Position numbers and translations under genes: made by a program. The notes beneath the pieces are model-generated. The model did not search any database. It saw only the letters and a program-made list of their open reading frames with translations, and had not been told where the DNA came from. This document shows positions 15,778 through 24,826 of a DNA stretch of 64,000 nt, in pieces. How positions within the stretch are numbered: the stretch's first letter is position 1; each line of letters starts with the position of its first letter. Source of the DNA: Anaerocolumna sp. MB42-C2 (GTDB lineage Bacteria > Bacillota > Clostridia > Lachnospirales > Lachnospiraceae); contig NZ_CP133190.1 in the NCBI RefSeq assembly GCF_030913705.1, positions 4,427,501 through 4,491,500 on the forward strand. Direction: 5' to 3'.

Positions 15778-16119
15778 ATGAATATACAAATATTTGGTAA
15801 ATCAAAATGCTTTGATACAAAGAAAGCAGAACGATATTTTAAAGAAAGAAGAATTAAATATCAGCTTATTGATCTTGGAAAATACGGAATGAGCATGGGG
15901 GAATATAAAAGTGTTAAATCAGCTGTCGGCGGATTAAGCAAGTTGATGGATGAAACCTCTAAAGAATATGAAGAAAACTTTGTGAAATACTTGTCGGATG
16001 AAGCAGATAAAGAAGAGAAACTTTTAGAACATCCGCGAATGTTTCAGACTCCCATTGTAAGAAACGGAAAGCTGGCAACGGTGGGGTTCAGACCGGAAAT
16101 CTGGAAGGATTGGGTTTAA
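15778..16119 (+). CDS. ArsC/Spx-family thioredoxin-fold protein
   Basis: About 113 residues. The N-terminal thioredoxin-like strand IQIFGKSKCFDTKKAERYF has a single Cys in the position used by arsenate reductase-like proteins; the C-terminal segment (QTPIVRNGKLATVGFRPEIW) is typical of the ArsC/Spx/YffB family. The start is the ATG at 15778, five bases after AGGAG; the preceding GTG is too close. The C-x2-C motif of Spx is absent, so it is more likely an uncharacterised YffB-like reductase than a true Spx or ArsC. Confidence 0.85.
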   Translation: MNIQIFGKSKCFDTKKAERYFKERRIKYQLIDLGKYGMSMGEYKSVKSAVGGLSKLMDETSKEYEENFVKYLSDEADKEEKLLEHPRMFQTPIVRNGKLATVGFRPEIWKDWV

Positions 16120-16122
16120 TAC

Positions 16123-17004
16123 ATGAATATGAATCTTGAATATTATAAAATATTCTATTATGTTGCTAAATTCGGAAGTTTCACAAGTGCAGCAGAAGAA
16201 TTATGTATTTCACAGCCTGCTGTTAGTCAGGGTATTAAGCTGTTAGAAACTAATTTAGGCAGTAATCTGTTTATTCGTACCCAGAAAGGAGTTAAACTTA
16301 CACCCGAAGGTGAAGTTTTATACTCCTACATAGCAAGAGGTTATGAAACTATACTTCTTGGAGAAACCAAGTTTAAAAAGATGATTGATTTGGAAAATGG
16401 TGAAATCCGTATTGGTGCAAGTGATATGACACTCCAATTTTATCTGCTTTCTTTTCTGGAAGCCTTTCATATGAAGTATCCGGGAATTAAAGTGACGGTT
16501 ACCAATGCGCCTACACCTGAGACTTTGGAGTATCTCTATGACGGCAAAATTGATTTTGGAGTAGTTAGTGCTCCATTTCAGGCGAAAGCTGAAATAAATT
16601 CCAGAAAGGTGAAAGAAATACGGGATATATTTGTTGCAGGCAGCAGATTTCAAAACCTGAAGGATAGAACCCTCGAATATGCCGATCTGGAAAAGTTACC
16701 GATTATTTGTCTGGAACGAAATACCAGTACCAGAAGATACCTCGATGAAATACTAAAAAATAATGGAGTTATCTTGCAGCCTGAGTTTGAATTGGCAACC
16801 AGTGATATGATAGTACAATTTACCTTAAGAAACCTTGGTATTGGCTCCGTGGTCAGAGACTTTGCAGAAAAGTTCATTAGAAGCGGAGAGCTTTTTGAAC
16901 TAAAGTTTCAAAGGCAAATACCGGCAAGAAATTTTTGCATTATTACCAGTGACAAAAACCCTGTTTCAACCGCAGCCAGAGAATTATTGGATATGATGAA
17001 ATAA
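16123..17004 (+). CDS. LysR-family transcriptional regulator
   Basis: Protein of 293 residues: N-terminal winged helix (YYVAKFGSFTSAAEELCISQPAVSQGIKLLE, shown in pieces: FTSAAEELCISQPAVSQ) and a C-terminal periplasmic-binding-like effector domain (about 90-290). It begins three bases after the ArsC-like stop, so it is probably translated from the same mRNA. Starts at 16123 or 16129 are both possible. Target and effector are unknown. Confidence 0.92.
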   Translation: MNMNLEYYKIFYYVAKFGSFTSAAEELCISQPAVSQGIKLLETNLGSNLFIRTQKGVKLTPEGEVLYSYIARGYETILLGETKFKKMIDLENGEIRIGASDMTLQFYLLSFLEAFHMKYPGIKVTVTNAPTPETLEYLYDGKIDFGVVSAPFQAKAEINSRKVKEIRDIFVAGSRFQNLKDRTLEYADLEKLPIICLERNTSTRRYLDEILKNNGVILQPEFELATSDMIVQFTLRNLGIGSVVRDFAEKFIRSGELFELKFQRQIPARNFCIITSDKNPVSTAARELLDMMK

Positions 17005-17178
17005 GAATTATAATTGATACGATGAAATAAATATTTATAATTGATATGTGTCAATAAATTAATAGATATTTCAGATACATTTAATTAATAAATATTGCAA
17101 GCAATATTTGCTTGCTAACTTACAATATTATCAGGGAGATGGAGTGAAAATTACAAGTAATATTCAAGTTTTATTTAG

Positions 17179-17207
17179 GCATTTTCGCAAGTAAAAGTGC
17201 GAAATGC
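17179..17207 (+). promoter_or_regulatory. Family C leader hairpin, copy 1
   Basis: GCATTTTCGCA (17179-17189) and TGCGAAATGC (17198-17207) form a stem with one bulge just upstream of the GAGGGGGG ribosome site of the MBL-fold gene. The surrounding TTTTATT..AGG and AAGTAA match the element at 29087-29118, with compensating base changes in the stem. Confidence 0.55.
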
Positions 17208-17218
17208 GAGGGGGGTAT

Positions 17219-17992
17219 ATGAAAGAATGGTTTACAACAGAACAACTAGATGAGAATACTTATGCCATAAGTGAATACGGTCATTGGGAACAGGCACATT
17301 CCTATCTTTTAATGGGAAGTAAGCTTGCTCTTTTAATTGATACCGGGTTAGGAATAGGAAATATTAAAAAAGAGGTAAACAAACTGACAGACCTGCCTGT
17401 TAAGGTGGTCACTACACATGCTCACTGGGATCATATCGGCGGGCATGCTTATTTTGATGATATAGCTGTACATAAAGCGGATGCTGTCTGGCTAAAAGAC
17501 GGATTACCCATTCCTAAATCGGTAATCATATATAATATTATTAGTAAGCCTTTCAAGATACCAAAGCCGAAAGAATTTCAGATTGAAAATTATGAGATTT
17601 ATACCGGTAATCCAAACAGTCTTTTAGAGGATGGAGATAGTATTGATTTAGGTAACAGGAGTGTCACTGTCATTCATACGCCGGGACATTCACCGGGTCA
17701 TATCTGCTTATGGGAAAAGGACAGAGGGTATTTATTCACAGGGGATTTAATTTATAAAGGAACCTTATACGCTTTTTATCCCAGTACCAACCCCTTGCAA
17801 TTTAAGCAATCTGTTGATAAAATAAGTAACCTGGATTTTGTCAGAAGAATATTGCCTGGACATAATGAAATCAATATCAAACCGGAATTAATACAGAAAG
17901 TAAAAGACGGCTTTGAAATGCTTGACCAGCAAGGAGTGTTAAAGCAGGGAAGCGGGATAATCCGATTCGAGGAATTTAGTATTCAACTGTAA
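17219..17992 (+). CDS. MBL-fold metallo-hydrolase
   Basis: About 257 residues starting at the ATG after GAGGGGGG. Metal ligands are evident: THAHWDHIGG (HxHxDH, about 76), HTPGHSPGH (third His), GD in FTGDLIYKG and the final PGHNEI. This is the glyoxalase II-like/beta-lactamase-fold layout binding two metals in the cytoplasm. The reaction may be hydrolysis of a thioester or phosphodiester; the substrate cannot be read from sequence. It stands alone between hairpin elements. Confidence 0.9.
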   Translation: MKEWFTTEQLDENTYAISEYGHWEQAHSYLLMGSKLALLIDTGLGIGNIKKEVNKLTDLPVKVVTTHAHWDHIGGHAYFDDIAVHKADAVWLKDGLPIPKSVIIYNIISKPFKIPKPKEFQIENYEIYTGNPNSLLEDGDSIDLGNRSVTVIHTPGHSPGHICLWEKDRGYLFTGDLIYKGTLYAFYPSTNPLQFKQSVDKISNLDFVRRILPGHNEINIKPELIQKVKDGFEMLDQQGVLKQGSGIIRFEEFSIQL

Positions 17993-18011
17993 TCTACAGG
18001 CGTATTAGTTA

Positions 18012-18181
18012 CTAATAGGTAATTGCGAAACAATATAGTTATCTAAATATGACATACAATTGATACGAAATTTATAGCTTCAGTTGCCTTTAGGGGCAAG
18101 ATTCAGCTCTAAAATTGTATGAATTATATGTCATATAAATGCAAGTTTTGAGTTTCGTGGTTGCCTATAAATTACTATTAG
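18012..18181. repeat. Long imperfect inverted repeat (about 170 bp)
   Basis: The two halves are imperfect inverse complements. Matching blocks from outside in are CTAATAG, CGAAAC, ATATGACATA, ATAC, AATTTA, AGCT and GCC, around a TTTAGG loop near 18090. It lies between the MBL-fold and dUTPase genes. A MITE-like element or a long structured RNA are both possible. No coding frame is evident. Confidence 0.6.
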
Positions 18182-18248
18182 AGAAAGGGATGCCATATTT
18201 TCTTTATATGGCTGTATTGCAGCAAACTGTAATATAAAAGGTTTTAGG

Positions 18249-18761
18249 ATGAAACGAATAGCAAAATTTCATAAAGTGAGTTTAGAACAGTTTAGTAAGG
18301 ATTGGATTGATACTTTTCCGGACGCGGATAAGGAATCAGTAAAAAAAGTTTATGAAGAAATAAAGTTACCCAAACGTGCAACAACAGGATCAGCGGGTTA
18401 TGATTTTAACACTCCCTTATCTTTTACCTTAGCTCCGGGTGAGTCGATTAAGATACCTACCGGAATTCGTGTAGAAATGGAGGAAAACTGGGTACTAAAG
18501 TGTTATCCCAGAAGCGGTCTTGGATTTAAATTCCGTCTCCAGATGGATAATACGGTTGGTATTATAGACAGCGATTATTTTAATTCGGATAACGAGGGCC
18601 ATATATTTGCAAAGATTACAAATGATACCAATGGAGGAAAAACGGTAGAACTGCAAGCCGGTACCGGATTTATGCAGGGAATTTTTGTAGAATACGGTAT
18701 CACTGTTGATGATGAAGTGGAAGAGAAAAGAAACGGCGGATTCGGAAGTACTACGAAATAA
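18249..18761 (+). CDS. dut: dUTP diphosphatase-like protein
   Basis: Protein of 170 residues. Converts dUTP to dUMP and pyrophosphate, limiting uracil in DNA. Conserved motifs are ATTGSAGYDF (motif 1), PRSGLGFK (motif 2), GIIDSDYF (motif 3, with the catalytic Asp), GFMQGIF (motif 4) and the C-terminal RNGGFGSTTK (motif 5). A 40-residue N-terminal extension (about 1-38) precedes motif 1, as in many Clostridia homologues. A GCCATAT/ATATGGC hairpin lies upstream near 18190-18213. Confidence 0.92.
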   Translation: MKRIAKFHKVSLEQFSKDWIDTFPDADKESVKKVYEEIKLPKRATTGSAGYDFNTPLSFTLAPGESIKIPTGIRVEMEENWVLKCYPRSGLGFKFRLQMDNTVGIIDSDYFNSDNEGHIFAKITNDTNGGKTVELQAGTGFMQGIFVEYGITVDDEVEEKRNGGFGSTTK

Positions 18762-19015
18762 AAAGATACCTGCCCGATGTTCCCTGTAGAAAAATATAAA
18801 ATAAAAAAATTACTTTATGTGCTTCCCGCCAACTTAAATACTGCGTATGCGGTATGAAATATAAGTGTATTGTTACAGTAAAATAGAAAATTTCATAGTA
18901 TTAAAGAATAGGAAGAGCAGTATTGCTTTGGCATTACTGCTTTCGCCTTATATACCTAATACTCCCAATGCTTTGGTATGGAAATCATGTAGTGGAAACT
19001 TATACCAAATTCTAC
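18762..19015. other. Intergenic region without clear gene
   Basis: About 250 bp between the convergent dUTPase and ClbS/DfsB-like genes. An AGCAGTA/TACTGCT hairpin near 18915-18942 could terminate the minus-strand gene. Otherwise AT-rich with no recognisable feature. Confidence 0.4.
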
Positions 19016-19534
19016 TCAGTTTGCAGCTCTTAGTTTTTTCCACTTGCGGATTTTGCTGCGGAAAGATATAAAAGGTGCCACCGTATTAATATGAATCCAT
19101 TTCCAAATCGGCCAATTTGACGGAGTTGAGGATGCCCACTTCCTTTTGCCCGTGCCGAATAGTTCATCGTCAATCAATGTATTGACCCATTCGGTAAATT
19201 GACCAACCGCATCAACAAACATCCGTTGCAGTTCCTTAAGAGAATAACCCTGGTATTGTTTATAAAATTCATGATATAAATCGCCCAGGTGATTCCATTT
19301 GTAACCGGGAGCAGGTGTAATTACTTCCTTGCCCTTCAACTCATCCTGATCCCAGTGGAGTATTAATTGCATCCAGCCAAGTTGGTAGGCTATCATTTCC
19401 TGCGGAGTTTTATCTACTAATTCAAAACGCAGTTCCTTGTCTGCATCTTCAACATCTTCATATTCATTAATAAATAGATCCGCAGTTTTCTTAATTTCAT
19501 TTATTAAAGATTCTTTATCTTTATATTCCTGCAT
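19016..19534 (-). CDS. ClbS/DfsB-family four-helix protein
   Basis: About 172 residues from the ATG ten bases after AGGA; an in-frame GTG nine bases upstream is too close to the site. The sequence (SLINEIKKTADLFINEYEDV, YQLGWMQLILHWDQDELKG, PSNWPIWKWIHINTVAPF) matches the DUF1706/ClbS-DfsB family, a DinB-like four-helix bundle. ClbS itself protects colibactin producers by opening the cyclopropane warhead, but most family members are uncharacterised. No colibactin-like genes are nearby, so a general stress or detoxification role is only inferred. Confidence 0.85.
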   Translation of the reverse strand: MQEYKDKESLINEIKKTADLFINEYEDVEDADKELRFELVDKTPQEMIAYQLGWMQLILHWDQDELKGKEVITPAPGYKWNHLGDLYHEFYKQYQGYSLKELQRMFVDAVGQFTEWVNTLIDDELFGTGKRKWASSTPSNWPIWKWIHINTVAPFISFRSKIRKWKKLRAAN

Positions 19535-19608
19535 ATTTTTCACATCCTGTACTATTTGTAATGGTCTTTAAAGCTGGCTGTTAATAAGTTTGTAGAGTAA
19601 GATTTCAA

Positions 19609-20418
19609 TCAATGATGCAGCTGGCGAAATTCCAATGGAGTAAAACCGGTTGTATTTTTGAACATTGCGATAAAATGGCTTGTATCATGATAACCCACAA
19701 GAAAGCTTATCCGACTGATGGCCAGATCCTGGCGGTTTGCAAGTAGTTCTTTTGCTTTGCTCATTCGGTAATTGGTCAAATACGTGTAAGTCCCGCAGCC
19801 AAGAAATCGTTTAAACAGCCGGGAAAGGTATTGGGGAGATACATAAACTGTATTTGCGAGATTCTGAATCGTGATATCCTCATTATATTTTGTTTCGATT
19901 TCTTTTATTACCGGTGCAACATATCGTAAGTAAAGTGGGTGGTCCAGCTGCTCCAGATAATCCCGAGAGCAGTTCACATTCATTAAGAAAGCATAGCAAT
20001 CAATGGACAGCTGAACCGGATTAATTTGTCCGGTTTCATGTAAGGATATTATATGGTCAATCCAACCCTGAGAAGAAAAGGCGGTATTCCCTGCTACAGG
20101 TATATAACGGTCATTTCCTACTATTTTATGGATATCAGCCTCCAGTTTTCCGGAAAAGGTTACGAATGAGGTTTTCCATATTACCTCATTTGCATGATAG
20201 GAATGAGGAATATATGGTGCAATCAGAAGACCGGACCCTTTCGTCAGGTGGAGATGTTTTTCTTCGATGACGACTTCTCCTGCTCCATGTTCTGTCTGTA
20301 GCCAATGATAATGGGGGAAACCGTTTTGGCGTTTTACACTTTCCTGGTTCCAGCGGTTACCTATGCTGCCGGTGGTTAAAGGAAGTTCCTGTGAGGTTAG
20401 ATCAAAGTAAATGGGCAT
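19609..20418 (-). CDS. AraC-family transcriptional regulator
   Basis: Protein of 269 residues with an N-terminal cupin (HYHWLQTEHGAGEVVIEEKH, GLLIAPYIPHSYHANE) and two C-terminal helix-turn-helix units (TIQNLANTVYVSPQYLSRLF, ISFLVGYHDTSHFIAMFKN). It is divergent from the GH42 beta-galactosidase gene, with about 185 bp between them, and likely controls it in response to a galactoside. Confidence 0.92.
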   Translation of the reverse strand: MPIYFDLTSQELPLTTGSIGNRWNQESVKRQNGFPHYHWLQTEHGAGEVVIEEKHLHLTKGSGLLIAPYIPHSYHANEVIWKTSFVTFSGKLEADIHKIVGNDRYIPVAGNTAFSSQGWIDHIISLHETGQINPVQLSIDCYAFLMNVNCSRDYLEQLDHPLYLRYVAPVIKEIETKYNEDITIQNLANTVYVSPQYLSRLFKRFLGCGTYTYLTNYRMSKAKELLANRQDLAISRISFLVGYHDTSHFIAMFKNTTGFTPLEFRQLHH

Positions 20419-20602
20419 ATTCTATCATCCTGTTTCATAATGTTATATTATTTAGTTTAACATATTATACATTTTTTAGATAGCAGCATTTATAATATAG
20501 TTTAAATAAACTGTCGAAGACAAGCTGATAGAAAGGTCACTTTTAAACTTTATATATGGCAGTGTCACTGGTCTGTCTGAGATATACTATTAGGAGGTAA
20601 GT

Positions 20603-22609
20603 ATGAAAAAAAATTTCAAAAGAATTTTATATGGCGGAGACTATAATCCGAATCAATGGCCGAAAGAAATCTGGGATGAGGATATTCGCCTTTTTCGCAA
20701 GGCGGGAATTAATAGTGCGACCATCAATGTATTCTCGTGGGCAAAGATTCAGCCGTCAGAAAATGAATATTATTTTGATGAGCTGGATGAAATAATCGAG
20801 ATGCTCAGCCGCGAAAACTACGATATTGTATTGGCAACTTCCACAGGAGCATTGCCGGCATGGATGTTCAAGAAATATCCGGAAGTTGCACGGACTGATT
20901 TTGAAGGGCACCACCATAAATTCGGACAGAGACACAACGCATGTCCCAACAGCCTGGTTTATCAAAAATTTGCCGGTCGTCTTGCGGGAAAGCTGGCGGA
21001 ACGTTATGGCAGCAATGAACATGTCACCTGCTGGCATGTCAATAATGAATATGGCGGAGAATGTTTTTGCGAAAACTGTGAGAGGGCATTCCGTGTCTGG
21101 CTAAAGGATAAGTACAAAACCATGGAAGCGCTGAATAAGGCGTGGAATTTGGAATTCTGGGGACATACAGTCTACGACTGGGATGAAATAGTCCTGCCGA
21201 ATGCCTTAAGTGAGGGAATCGATTACGAGAGAACCGCCTTTGCAGGAATGTCTATTGATTACCGCCGTTTTAATTCAGACAGTATGCTTAATAATTATAA
21301 AATGGAGCGTGACGCTATTCGCAGTTTCGATCCTCATACACTCATTACAACAAACCTTATGGGAACTTACAAGAATCTGGATTACTTTAAATGGGCAAAA
21401 GAGATGGATATTGTATCCTGGGACAGCTACCCCGCTTATGACACACCCTGGAGTATGGTGGCTATGCGCCATGACTTGATGCGCGGGCTGAAAGGGCAGC
21501 CTTTTATGTTAATGGAGCAAACGCCAAGCCAGCAAAACTGGCAGCCCTACAATTCTCTGAAAAAACCAGGACAGATGCGTGCACAGAGTTACCAGACTAT
21601 GGCCCATGGCGCAGATACTATCCAGTTTTTCCAACTTCGCCGTTCGGTGGGTGCCTGTGAAAAATTTCATGGTGCCGTAATTGAACATGCGGGAACGGAA
21701 AATACACGGGTTTTCAGAGAAATCAGCAGGCTGGGTGAGGAACTTAAAGCCCTTGGTGACCGGCTTATTGGAGCAGAAAATATTGCTCAGGTAGGAATTC
21801 TCTTTGACTGGGATAACTACTGGGCACTGGAATACACCAGCGGTCCGAATAAGGATTTAAAATATGTGGACCAGATACATCAATATTACCGTTACTTTTA
21901 TGAAAAGAATATCCCAGTGGATATGATTCCGGCAGATGCGGATTTCTCCAAATATAAGGCAGTAATTGCTCCGGTTCTCTATATGGTTAAGGATGGAATG
22001 AAACAGAAATTAGAGGACTATGTAAAAAACGGCGGTATATTGGTAACCGGATTTATGAGCGGTATCGTAGACCAGTCGGATAATGTCCATCTGGGCGGTT
22101 ATCCCGGTCCCTTACGTAAACTTGCCGGTATCTGGGTGGAAGAAATTGATGCCCTTGCCGTTGAGCAGAGTAATACGCTGCGTTTTAAAGATGGTACGGA
22201 AGCTGAGTGCCAGTTGTTATGCGATATTATTCATCTGGAGGGTGCGGTTAGTTTAGCTGATTATACCAGTAATTTTTATGCGGCTTCACCCGCGGTGACT
22301 AAAAATTCATTTGGACGGGGAACAGTTTATTATGTAGGAACACAACCGGAACCGAAAGCTCTTGATAAAGTTTTGGAGCAGGTTATAACTTTGGCAGAAG
22401 TCAAACCTGTCATTGATGAGGAGACCAGGCTGGAGATTGCCTGCCGTTCCATAGCAGGTAAATACTACTACTTTATTATGAACCTGACAGGGGAGACACT
22501 TATGCTTCCACAGCTCTTCTTGGGAAAAGAGGATATTTTGACCAGAAATGTATTGACATCTCAAACTACTTTCGCACCATATGATGTTGCACTGGTGTGT
22601 GAGGAATAG
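20603..22609 (+). CDS. Beta-galactosidase, glycoside hydrolase family 42
   Basis: Protein of 668 residues, usual GH42 size, without signal peptide, so it acts on imported oligosaccharides. GGDYNPNQWP and FSWAKIQPSENEY mark the barrel start. The acid/base Glu is in WHVNNEYG (about 149) and the nucleophile in LMEQTPSQQNW (about 304). CFCENC belongs to the metal-binding Cys cluster. A beta-galactosidase trimerisation domain follows (about 395-600). GGAGGT precedes the ATG. It is followed by a terminator, then by the transporter genes. Confidence 0.95.
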   Translation: MKKNFKRILYGGDYNPNQWPKEIWDEDIRLFRKAGINSATINVFSWAKIQPSENEYYFDELDEIIEMLSRENYDIVLATSTGALPAWMFKKYPEVARTDFEGHHHKFGQRHNACPNSLVYQKFAGRLAGKLAERYGSNEHVTCWHVNNEYGGECFCENCERAFRVWLKDKYKTMEALNKAWNLEFWGHTVYDWDEIVLPNALSEGIDYERTAFAGMSIDYRRFNSDSMLNNYKMERDAIRSFDPHTLITTNLMGTYKNLDYFKWAKEMDIVSWDSYPAYDTPWSMVAMRHDLMRGLKGQPFMLMEQTPSQQNWQPYNSLKKPGQMRAQSYQTMAHGADTIQFFQLRRSVGACEKFHGAVIEHAGTENTRVFREISRLGEELKALGDRLIGAENIAQVGILFDWDNYWALEYTSGPNKDLKYVDQIHQYYRYFYEKNIPVDMIPADADFSKYKAVIAPVLYMVKDGMKQKLEDYVKNGGILVTGFMSGIVDQSDNVHLGGYPGPLRKLAGIWVEEIDALAVEQSNTLRFKDGTEAECQLLCDIIHLEGAVSLADYTSNFYAASPAVTKNSFGRGTVYYVGTQPEPKALDKVLEQVITLAEVKPVIDEETRLEIACRSIAGKYYYFIMNLTGETLMLPQLFLGKEDILTRNVLTSQTTFAPYDVALVCEE

Positions 22610-22641
22610 AATAATGGCTTTTAAATTTTTATAAAATTCTT

Positions 22642-22685
22642 GAAACAGGCAGCAATACTATAAAGTATCTGCCTGTTTCTTTTGA
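22642..22685 (+). terminator. Intrinsic terminator after GH42
   Basis: GAAACAGGCAG (22642-22652) pairs with CTGCCTGTTTC (22669-22679), with a nested ATACT/AGTAT stem and then TTTTTG. Shape and U tract fit Rho-independent termination. Confidence 0.75.
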
Positions 22686-22887
22686 ATAGAGTACTAAGCT
22701 AGTGATGCATTAGCTTTATATTCAGATTCTTTCTCTAGAACGATTACAAAATCCATCCCAAATGTGAAAAAATGTTAAAATCGGGTACATAACCTTAAAA
22801 TCGGGGTGTATTATTCTATGCCTGCAATATTATATACTTTTCTTATGAAATAAAAAAATAAGTACAAGGTGGATGGGAGCATGAAAA

Positions 22888-23838
22888 ATGAATGAGAATC
22901 CGAAAAAAATCATGACCAAAAAACAAACAGTTTCGCGCAAAACCTGGAAGCAGGAAATCCAGCACAACTGGCCGCTTTATATAATGATTCTTCCAAGCTT
23001 CGTTCTGGCAATTGTTTTCTGTTATGTGCCTATGGGCGGCCTGATCATGGCTTTCCAGAACTACAAGCCATGGATGGGAATCTTTAAATCGGAATTCGTG
23101 GGAATGGAAAATTTCAGGCAGATTTTCGAATTTAAAGAATCCTACCAGGCCATTATCAATACACTAATCATAGCCGTCAGCAAAATTATCCTTGGACTTA
23201 TCGTACCGGTCATCATGGCACTGCTTCTGAATGAGGTAAGGAATGTGGGACTAAAAAAGGGAGTTCAGACGCTGGTGTATCTGCCTCATTTCCTTTCCTG
23301 GATAACGGTAGCCGGTATGCTTCGGGATATTTTGGGACTGGATGGAATTGTAAACAGTTTTCTTCAGAAATTCGGCGTGGAGCCTATTTTTTTCCTGGGC
23401 GAGGCGGGAATGTTCCGGCAGATTGCAGTCATCTCAGACCTCTGGAAAGGCTTCGGCTTCGGTATGATTGTGTATCTGGCAGCTATTTCGAACATTGACC
23501 AGGGTCTTTACGAAGCGGCGGAGGTGGACGGAGCCAATCGTTTGCAGCAAACTCTGCATATTACACTGCCGGGAATCGCACCTATGATTATTGTCATGGC
23601 AACACTCAGCCTTGGAAATGTGCTGAATGCCGGGTTCGACCAGATCTTCAACCTGTATTCACCCCTTACCTACAGCACAGGGGATATCATTGATACCTAT
23701 GTATACCGGCAGTCACTCGTAAATGGACAGTATAGCTTCGGTACGGCGGTGGGACTTTTTAAGTCGGCCATCGGATTGTTCCTTACGGTTGTCTCATATA
23801 AGATTGCATATAAATTTGCAGGTTACAGAATCTTTTAG
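22888..23838 (+). CDS. ABC transporter permease, LplB type
   Basis: Protein of 316 residues. A charged N-terminus precedes the first membrane segment (about 33-52). YVPMGGLIMAFQNYKPWMG is the signature of LplB-like permeases of complex oligosaccharide uptake systems. The EAA loop YEAAEVDGANRLQQTLHITL is near residue 210. The gene overlaps no other and lies 12 bases before its partner permease. Confidence 0.93.
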   Translation: MNENPKKIMTKKQTVSRKTWKQEIQHNWPLYIMILPSFVLAIVFCYVPMGGLIMAFQNYKPWMGIFKSEFVGMENFRQIFEFKESYQAIINTLIIAVSKIILGLIVPVIMALLLNEVRNVGLKKGVQTLVYLPHFLSWITVAGMLRDILGLDGIVNSFLQKFGVEPIFFLGEAGMFRQIAVISDLWKGFGFGMIVYLAAISNIDQGLYEAAEVDGANRLQQTLHITLPGIAPMIIVMATLSLGNVLNAGFDQIFNLYSPLTYSTGDIIDTYVYRQSLVNGQYSFGTAVGLFKSAIGLFLTVVSYKIAYKFAGYRIF

Positions 23839-23850
23839 GAGGAATATATT

Positions 23851-24720
23851 ATGAGACGTATATCTTTAAGCAGAAAAATATTTGTGGTATGCAATACAGT
23901 ATTCCTTGTTACGGTAGCACTACTGTGTCTGCTGCCGCTGGTCAATTTGCTTGCCATCTCCCTTAGCGGTAAGAGTGCGGCAAACAGCGGAATCGTTACT
24001 TTCTGGCCAGTAGATTTTACCGTACTGGCCTATGTGAAGACTTTCCACAACAGTAATTTCATCCGTTCCATTGTGATATCTGTTCTTCGGACATTTACCG
24101 GTACGTTTCTTAGCATGTTCGTTATAACGACAGCGGGTTATGCTCTTTCAAAGGAGTTCAGAGGCAGGACAGCACTGATGTGGTTCTTTGTATTTACCAT
24201 GCTTTTTGGAGGCGGTCTGATCCCGTCCTACTTGGTAAATACTTCTCTGGGATTAAAAAATAATTTTCTTGTATACATACTTCCTGGAGCTTTCGGTTGT
24301 TATAATCTGATTCTGATTATGAATTTCTTCAAATCAATTCCGAAAGCCCTGGAGGAAGCGGCACTAATTGACGGAGCAAGCTTTTTCACTGTTCTAATAA
24401 GGATTTTTCTACCGCTGTCCAAGGCAGGCTTAGCCACCGTTGCTCTTTTTATTATGGTAGGCAATTGGAATGAATGGTTCACGGGAATCCTGTACATGTC
24501 GAATACCAAAAACTATCCGCTGGCCTCCTTTCTCCAGGTAATTGTGGTACAGGGCAACCAGCAGGATCTGGCCCTGGATCCTGCTTCGGCAGCGTCCATG
24601 TCGGAACGCACCATTAAAGCAGCACAGGTATTTATTGGCGCACTGCCTATACTGATGGTTTATCCGTTTCTGCAGAAGTATTTTGTAAAAGGAATAGTCG
24701 TGGGGGCTGTAAAAGAATAA
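23851..24720 (+). CDS. ABC transporter permease, LplC/YtcP type
   Basis: Protein of 289 residues with about six membrane segments; first near residues 13-35. The EAA loop EEAALIDGASFFTVLIRIFL (about 168) and the C-terminal FVKGIVVGAVKE are typical of LplC/YtcP. AGGAGG precedes the ATG. Forms a heterodimeric channel with the LplB-type permease; an ATPase is not encoded here and is presumably the shared MsmX-type protein. Confidence 0.93.
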   Translation: MRRISLSRKIFVVCNTVFLVTVALLCLLPLVNLLAISLSGKSAANSGIVTFWPVDFTVLAYVKTFHNSNFIRSIVISVLRTFTGTFLSMFVITTAGYALSKEFRGRTALMWFFVFTMLFGGGLIPSYLVNTSLGLKNNFLVYILPGAFGCYNLILIMNFFKSIPKALEEAALIDGASFFTVLIRIFLPLSKAGLATVALFIMVGNWNEWFTGILYMSNTKNYPLASFLQVIVVQGNQQDLALDPASAASMSERTIKAAQVFIGALPILMVYPFLQKYFVKGIVVGAVKE

Positions 24721-24826
24721 CGCACACTAAAAAGTAGAATCAAGTACCTTGTTGTCAAGGTTTCATGATTAATAAGTTTCATAATAAAATTATACCAAAT
24801 AATAAAATTAATTGAGGAGGAATAGT

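Noticed and set aside
18865..19071. Small plus-strand frame after the dUTPase gene
   Set aside because: No ribosome site, odd composition, overlaps the end of the convergent ClbS-like gene.
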